Below the pieces are notes generated by a model that made no database searches, had not been told where the DNA came from, and worked only from the letters and a program-made list of their open reading frames with translations. Position numbers and translations under genes: made by a program. Below, piece after piece: positions 6,870 through 9,736 of a stretch of DNA of 9,736 nt (the stretch's first letter is position 1; every line of letters starts with the position of its first letter). The stretch spans positions 1-9,736 of the forward strand of contig CANJSR010000163.1 in the NCBI GenBank assembly GCA_947476855.1, written 5' to 3'. Origin of the DNA: Acetobacteraceae bacterium (GTDB lineage: Bacteria; Pseudomonadota; Alphaproteobacteria; Acetobacterales; Acetobacteraceae).

Positions 6870-6878
6870 AATTATAAC
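6852..6878 (+). promoter_or_regulatory. Candidate promoter of the cysE-iscR-iscS operon
   Basis: TTGACT (6852-6857) and TATAAC (6873-6878) each match five of six consensus positions of the housekeeping sigma factor. The spacer is 15 nt, shorter than the ideal 17, suggesting a weak promoter. Transcription would begin near 6885, leaving a leader of about 145 nt before cysE. Confidence 0.55.
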
Positions 6879-6885
6879 CTTCACC

Positions 6886-7031
6886 GTGACCTGCTGAACC
6901 GCGGGGTTGGCGCTTCCTCCTGTCCAATGAGCGGGTTTCCCCTGTTGACTGGACCTGGAGCCGGGTGACCCGCCCCAAGGCAGCGCTGACTATAGGGCAT
7001 GTTTTCCGAATTTTCATAATGGAAATGTCGC
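6886..7031 (+). other. Long leader of the cysE operon
   Basis: About 145 nt without a gene. It holds several possible base pairings: GTCCA (6922-6926) with TGGAC (6950-6954) around a GGGtttCCC core, CGGG-TGA-CCCG (6962-6972), and TTTCC (7003-7007) with GGAAA (7021-7025), the latter being the cysE ribosome site. Bases 6998-7025 are unusually AT-rich for this window. I do not recognise a known riboswitch. Confidence 0.35.
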
Positions 7032-7730
7032 ATGGCTTTCATGTTCCTACGGGAGACGATCCGCACATACCGGGAGCGCGATCCCGCCGCGCGATCATCG
7101 TTGGAAGTAGTCTTATGCTACCCAGGGTTGCATGCGGTAGTTTGGCATAGAGTTTCACATGCATTGTGGAACAGAAGACTGTATGTATTGGGCCGCCTGT
7201 CTTCACATCTCGCGCGCTGGTTGACCGGAATCGAGATCCATCCGGCGGCCAAACTCGGCCGACGTCTCGTGATCGACCACGGCATGGGGGTTGTCATCGG
7301 CGAAACCGCCGAGGTTGGTGATGACTGCTACTTCTATCACCAGGTGACCCTCGGCGCCGCACGGTCCATGGGCGGCAAACGCCATCCAACCATCGGCAAC
7401 AATGTCATTATCGGCGCCGGCGCCAAGGTGCTCGGCCCCTTCACCGTGGGCGACAACGCGCGCATCGGCTCCAACGCCGTCGTCGTCGATCCGGTGCCCG
7501 CCGATACAACCGTGGTCGGCATCCCTGCCCGCCCGGTCGACCGCACGCTGCCGCGGCGCGAAGCGCCCTTCGATCCCTATGGCATGCCGTGCGAGGACGC
7601 GCTCGACCCGCTGCTGCGCGACCTGGAAGGCATGCGCGCCGAACTCGCGGAGCTTGAGGCCCGGGTAGCCCGCCTTACCAACGTCGATTCGCGCAACGCG
7701 ACCCGGCCGCACCAGCCTGTCGCCGAATAG
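7032..7730 (+). CDS. cysE: Serine O-acetyltransferase (EpsC-type)
   Basis: A 232-residue enzyme that transfers acetyl from acetyl-CoA to L-serine, giving O-acetylserine, the direct precursor of cysteine. The N-terminal helical part carries [27 protein letters not shown] (residues 14-40). Then [11 protein letters not shown] (67-76), [18 protein letters not shown] (81-98, catalytic H83), YHQVTLG (102-108), [20 protein letters not shown] (116-135, H118) and IGSNAVVV (145-152) form the left-handed beta helix. It is the shorter EpsC form, lacking the long N-terminal domain of E. coli CysE (273 aa). A charged heptad-like tail (195-218) may be a coiled coil. GGAAA lies 6 nt before the ATG. Codons 21-60 are rich in codons rare elsewhere in the window (AGA, TTA, GTA, TCA). 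It leads the operon, ending 2 nt before iscR, which fits cysteine supply for sulfur mobilisation. Confidence 0.93.
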   Translation: MAFMFLRETIRTYRERDPAARSSLEVVLCYPGLHAVVWHRVSHALWNRRLYVLGRLSSHLARWLTGIEIHPAAKLGRRLVIDHGMGVVIGETAEVGDDCYFYHQVTLGAARSMGGKRHPTIGNNVIIGAGAKVLGPFTVGDNARIGSNAVVVDPVPADTTVVGIPARPVDRTLPRREAPFDPYGMPCEDALDPLLRDLEGMRAELAELEARVARLTNVDSRNATRPHQPVAE

Positions 7731-7732
7731 AC

Positions 7733-8227
7733 ATGCAGCTTTCCACGCGCGGCCGCTACGCGGTCATGGCCCTGGCCGATCTGGCGTCTCGCCAGACCGC
7801 CGGGTGTGAATGCGGGCCCGTCTGTCTGGCCGAGATCGCGTCCCGCCAGCAGCTCAGCCTGTCCTATCTGGAACAGTTGTTCGGAAAGCTACGCCGAGCG
7901 GGGCTGGTCGCCTCAGCGCGGGGACCGGGTGGAGGGTATCGGCTGGCGCGCGGGGCGGAGCTGATCGCGATCGCCGATATCGTGGCCGCCGTCGATGAAC
8001 CGATCCATGCCACGCGGTGCGAGCCTGGCAGCGGCGGCTGCCTCGCCGGCGCCCATCCTGGCGGGCCTGGAGAGAAATGCCAGACGCATGACCTGTGGTT
8101 CGAACTCGGCCGGCAGATCGAGCTGTTCCTGCGCGGGGTCACCCTGTCGGACGTGATCAACCGCCGGGTGGCCGGGCGGGCGGTTGCGATGCCAGCGGAT
8201 GAGATCAAGCCGCTGGCCGCGGAATAG
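7733..8227 (+). CDS. iscR: Fe-S cluster-sensing Rrf2 family regulator IscR
   Basis: A 164-residue Rrf2 winged-helix regulator that holds a [2Fe-2S] cluster and controls Fe-S assembly genes. MQLSTRGRYAVMALADLA (1-18), LSLSYLEQLFGKLRRAGLV (41-59) and RGPGGGYRLA (63-72) are near-identical to IscR hallmarks. Cluster ligands are C96 (HATRC), C103, C116 and H119 (EKCQTHDLW), matching C92, C98, C104 and H107 of E. coli. The gap between the second and third Cys is 12 residues instead of 5. Three additional cysteines (C25, C27, C31) form CECGPVC between the first helix and the recognition helices, where E. coli IscR has none. The start has no clear ribosome site and lies 2 nt after the cysE stop, so translation is probably coupled. 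A matching operator is at 6851. Confidence 0.93.
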   Translation: MQLSTRGRYAVMALADLASRQTAGCECGPVCLAEIASRQQLSLSYLEQLFGKLRRAGLVASARGPGGGYRLARGAELIAIADIVAAVDEPIHATRCEPGSGGCLAGAHPGGPGEKCQTHDLWFELGRQIELFLRGVTLSDVINRRVAGRAVAMPADEIKPLAAE

Positions 8228-8229
8228 CG

Positions 8230-9582
8230 ATGGTCTACCTGGACGCCAACGCGACCGAGCCGCTCCGCCCCGAGGCGCGGGCGGCCATGCTTGCCGCGAT
8301 GGATGGCGTAGGGAACCCGTCCTCGATCCACCGGTTCGGCCGCTCGGTTCGCCGCACGGTAGAGGACGCGCGGGAAAGCCTCGCCGACCGCTTTGGGGGA
8401 CGGCCGGGGGACCTGGTGTTCGTGTCCGGCGGGACCGAGGCCGATGCGCTGGCGATCCACGCTTTGGGCCGTGATCGTCGGGTGATCATCGGGGCGACCG
8501 AGCATGACGCGGTGCGCTCCGCCGCCCAGAGGGCCGAGGTCCTGCCGGTGGACCGGGATGGGATCGCTGATCTTGACGCGTTGCGGACGATACTGCGGGC
8601 GGACGGGCCAGCGCTGGTCTGCCTGATGCTGGCGAACAATGAGACCGGGACGATCCAGCCGATTCGAGAGGCCGCGATCCTCTGCCGGGAATACGGGGCG
8701 CTGCTGCATGTCGATGCGGTCCAGGCCGCGGGGCGGTTGGTCGGTGCGCTGCCCGCTGTTGGTCCCGGGGGGACCATGGCCCCAACCACCACGCCCCCCC
8801 TCCCCTTGAGGGCTTGGGCCGCAGAGCGGACCGAGGCCGGGGGGAGGGGTAGCCACCCCACGGACCGTGCCGCGATCACCCCTCCCCCGGCCCCTCCCTC
8901 AAGGGGAGGGGAGACTATGTGGCAAACCGCCCCTCTCCCATTCCACACCGCGAACCCTGGGATGGCCGCCGCTCCCCCAATGGACACGCCCTCCACCGTC
9001 TCCCTCACCGCCCTCCTCTGCCACTCCCTCGCCCTCTCCTCCCACAAGATCGGAGGCCCCCCGGGCGTGGGCGCCCTCCTCCTCGCCCCTGAACTCAGCG
9101 CGATCCGCCCCCTGATCACCGGCGGGGGCCAGGAACGAGGCCGCCGAGGTGGCACCCTCGCCGCCCCCCTGATCGCCGGATTCGCCGCCGCAGCCGAGGC
9201 CTGCGGTGATGCAGCGACTCTCTCCCCCCTGCGTGACGCCGCCGAACAGGCCGCCATTGCCGCCGGGGCCATCGTCTGTGGCGGGGGTGCCCCTCGCCTG
9301 CCCAACACCACCTGCCTCGCGCTGCCCGGCGTCCGGGCCGACGCGCAGGTCATCGCGCTCGACCTGGAGGGCATCGCCGTCAGTGCCGGCGCCGCGTGTA
9401 GTTCCGGCAAGGTCGCCGCCAGCCATGTCCTGACCGCTATGGGCCTCGGCGACCTCGCCGCCCAGGCCATCCGCGTCTCCCTGCCCTGGAACGCCACCGC
9501 CGCCGATATCGAGGCCTTCATCGCCGCCTACCAACGCATGGCCGACCGGCTGCGCCCAACCATGGCGCCCAGGGCAGCCTAG
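8230..9582 (+). CDS. Cysteine desulfurase (NifS/IscS family) with a large in-frame insertion
   Basis: A 450-residue PLP enzyme expected to turn cysteine into alanine plus enzyme-bound persulfide for Fe-S assembly. Family landmarks: YLDANAT (3-9), GNPSSIHRFGR (28-38), SGGTEADALAI (66-76), ATEHDAV (89-95), NNETGTIQP (136-144), LHVDAVQAAGR (159-169; D162 and Q165 contact PLP), SSHKIGGPPGVGAL (270-283; K273 forms the PLP Schiff base) and SAGAACSSG (385-393; C390 carries persulfide). All key residues are intact. R169 and S270 are 100 residues apart, where IscS proteins have about 15; the extra roughly 85 residues are Pro/Ala/Gly-rich and come from a palindromic repeat. Leucine codons shift from mostly CTG before it to mostly CTC after it. 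The start is 2 nt after the iscR stop. A second desulfurase follows, so this copy may be under relaxed constraint. Confidence 0.9.
   Translation: MVYLDANATEPLRPEARAAMLAAMDGVGNPSSIHRFGRSVRRTVEDARESLADRFGGRPGDLVFVSGGTEADALAIHALGRDRRVIIGATEHDAVRSAAQRAEVLPVDRDGIADLDALRTILRADGPALVCLMLANNETGTIQPIREAAILCREYGALLHVDAVQAAGRLVGALPAVGPGGTMAPTTTPPLPLRAWAAERTEAGGRGSHPTDRAAITPPPAPPSRGGETMWQTAPLPFHTANPGMAAAPPMDTPSTVSLTALLCHSLALSSHKIGGPPGVGALLLAPELSAIRPLITGGGQERGRRGGTLAAPLIAGFAAAAEACGDAATLSPLRDAAEQAAIAAGAIVCGGGAPRLPNTTCLALPGVRADAQVIALDLEGIAVSAGAACSSGKVAASHVLTAMGLGDLAAQAIRVSLPWNATAADIEAFIAAYQRMADRLRPTMAPRAA
8761..8911. repeat. Palindromic repeat element inserted in-frame inside the desulfurase gene
   Basis: CCCCTCCCCTTGAGGG (8797-8812) is the perfect reverse complement of 8896-8911. 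Inside these arms, GGCCGGGGGGAGGGGT (8835-8850) pairs with ACCCCTCCCCCGGCC (8878-8892) with one extra G. Minor palindromes CCGC-AGA-GCGG (8819-8829) and CACGG-A-CCGTG (8859-8869) lie inside, and GGTCCC-GGG-GGGACC (8761-8775) lies just outside. The element is translated as part of the desulfurase (residues 178-228, Pro-rich). The full extra segment runs from about 8740 to 9000 and keeps the frame. It looks like an intergenic GC-rich repeat that has landed in a gene, comparable to Rickettsia palindromic elements in concept, but not related by anything I can show. Confidence 0.85.
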
Positions 9583-9588
9583 CCCCAA

Positions 9589-9736
9589 ATGGAACCCATG
9601 ACCGACCTGCCGCCCCGCCCGAACCGCCCCGTCTATCTGGACAACCAGGCGACCACGCGCTGCGATCCGCGCGTCCTGGCGAAGATGCTGCCGTATTTCA
9701 CCGAGGAATACGGCAACCCCCACAGCGCCGAACACG
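9589..9736 (+). CDS. iscS: Second cysteine desulfurase IscS, N-terminal part (partial)
   Basis: The first 49 residues of a second NifS/IscS enzyme; the gene runs past the window end. [33 protein letters not shown] is the usual opening of alphaproteobacterial IscS, with Arg where Pro usually follows ATT. There are two in-frame ATGs, 9589 and 9598. Neither has a strong ribosome site (GGA at 9591-9593 is 4 nt before the second), so the start is uncertain. It begins 6 nt after the preceding desulfurase stop and is surely in the same operon. suf/isc assembly genes are expected downstream by analogy with related genomes, but are not visible. Confidence 0.88.
   Translation, partial: MEPMTDLPPRPNRPVYLDNQATTRCDPRVLAKMLPYFTEEYGNPHSAEH

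Noticed and set aside
7015..7020. CATAAT as a -10 element close to cysE
   Set aside because: There is no -35 at 16-18 nt upstream and it would leave almost no leader before the ribosome site.
6765..7031. Known riboswitch (for example a SAM-type) in the cysE upstream region
   Set aside because: AGCTAAA at about 6782 recalls a SAM-II piece, but the rest of the consensus is absent and it lies upstream of the likely promoter.
8230..9582. Calling the first desulfurase a pseudogene
   Set aside because: The frame is open end to end and every catalytic residue is present, so it is reported as intact with an insertion.
8235..9735. Long minus-strand frames opposite the desulfurase
   Set aside because: Antisense shadows; the composition follows the plus-strand gene and its repeat.

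Overview
The window is GC-rich with strong G/C third-position codon bias. Its gene families (a liv-type ABC transporter, a COG2945-like hydrolase, an EpsC-type serine acetyltransferase leading an iscR/cysteine desulfurase operon) and its GGGGC-TTTG-CCCC style palindromic spacer repeats suggest an alphaproteobacterium, most likely Rhodospirillales/Acetobacteraceae. That placement is inferred from gene content and repeat style, not from a database search.

Layout. (1) 2-896, +: the end of livG and all of livF, overlapping by 8 nt; these are the two ATPases of a branched-chain amino acid type ABC importer. (2) 892-1130: a very large near-perfect inverted repeat fills the whole gap between convergent livF and a GMC oxidoreductase, and both TAG stop codons lie in its outermost bases. 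(3) 1126-2787, -: a complete FAD-dependent GMC oxidoreductase. (4) 2863-3802, +: a two-gene unit of an unrecognised 138-residue protein and a cysteine-dioxygenase-like cupin, closed by a strong hairpin with a GCAA loop. (5) 3988-5938, +: an HpaB-type flavin-dependent aromatic hydroxylase followed 13 nt later by a VOC-fold protein with the residues of an extradiol ring-cleaving dioxygenase, closed by a strong terminator. (6) 6009-6674, -: an alpha/beta hydrolase. (7) 7032-9736, +: a tightly packed cysE - iscR - iscS-like - iscS operon that probably continues past the window into suf/isc cluster-assembly genes.

How they work together. The last operon is the clearest system: serine acetyltransferase makes the precursor of cysteine, cysteine desulfurases take sulfur from it, and IscR senses Fe-S status. 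A perfect palindrome at 6851-6869 (TTGACT-N5-AGTCAA) matches the half-sites and spacing of a type 1 IscR box and overlaps a likely -35 element, so the operon is probably autoregulated by IscR, with cysteine supply under the same control. The hydroxylase/VOC pair looks like a two-step hydroxylation and ring-cleavage module for an unknown aromatic substrate.

Most unusual points: (a) the first cysteine desulfurase has about 85 extra residues, encoded by an in-frame palindromic repeat between its HVDAVQ motif and its PLP lysine, with a synonymous-codon shift across the insertion; (b) IscR has an extra CxCxxxC cluster near its DNA-binding helices and an enlarged loop in its Fe-S cysteine triad; (c) the first third of cysE has codon use unlike the rest of the gene; (d) the 239-bp inverted repeat that embraces two convergent stop codons.
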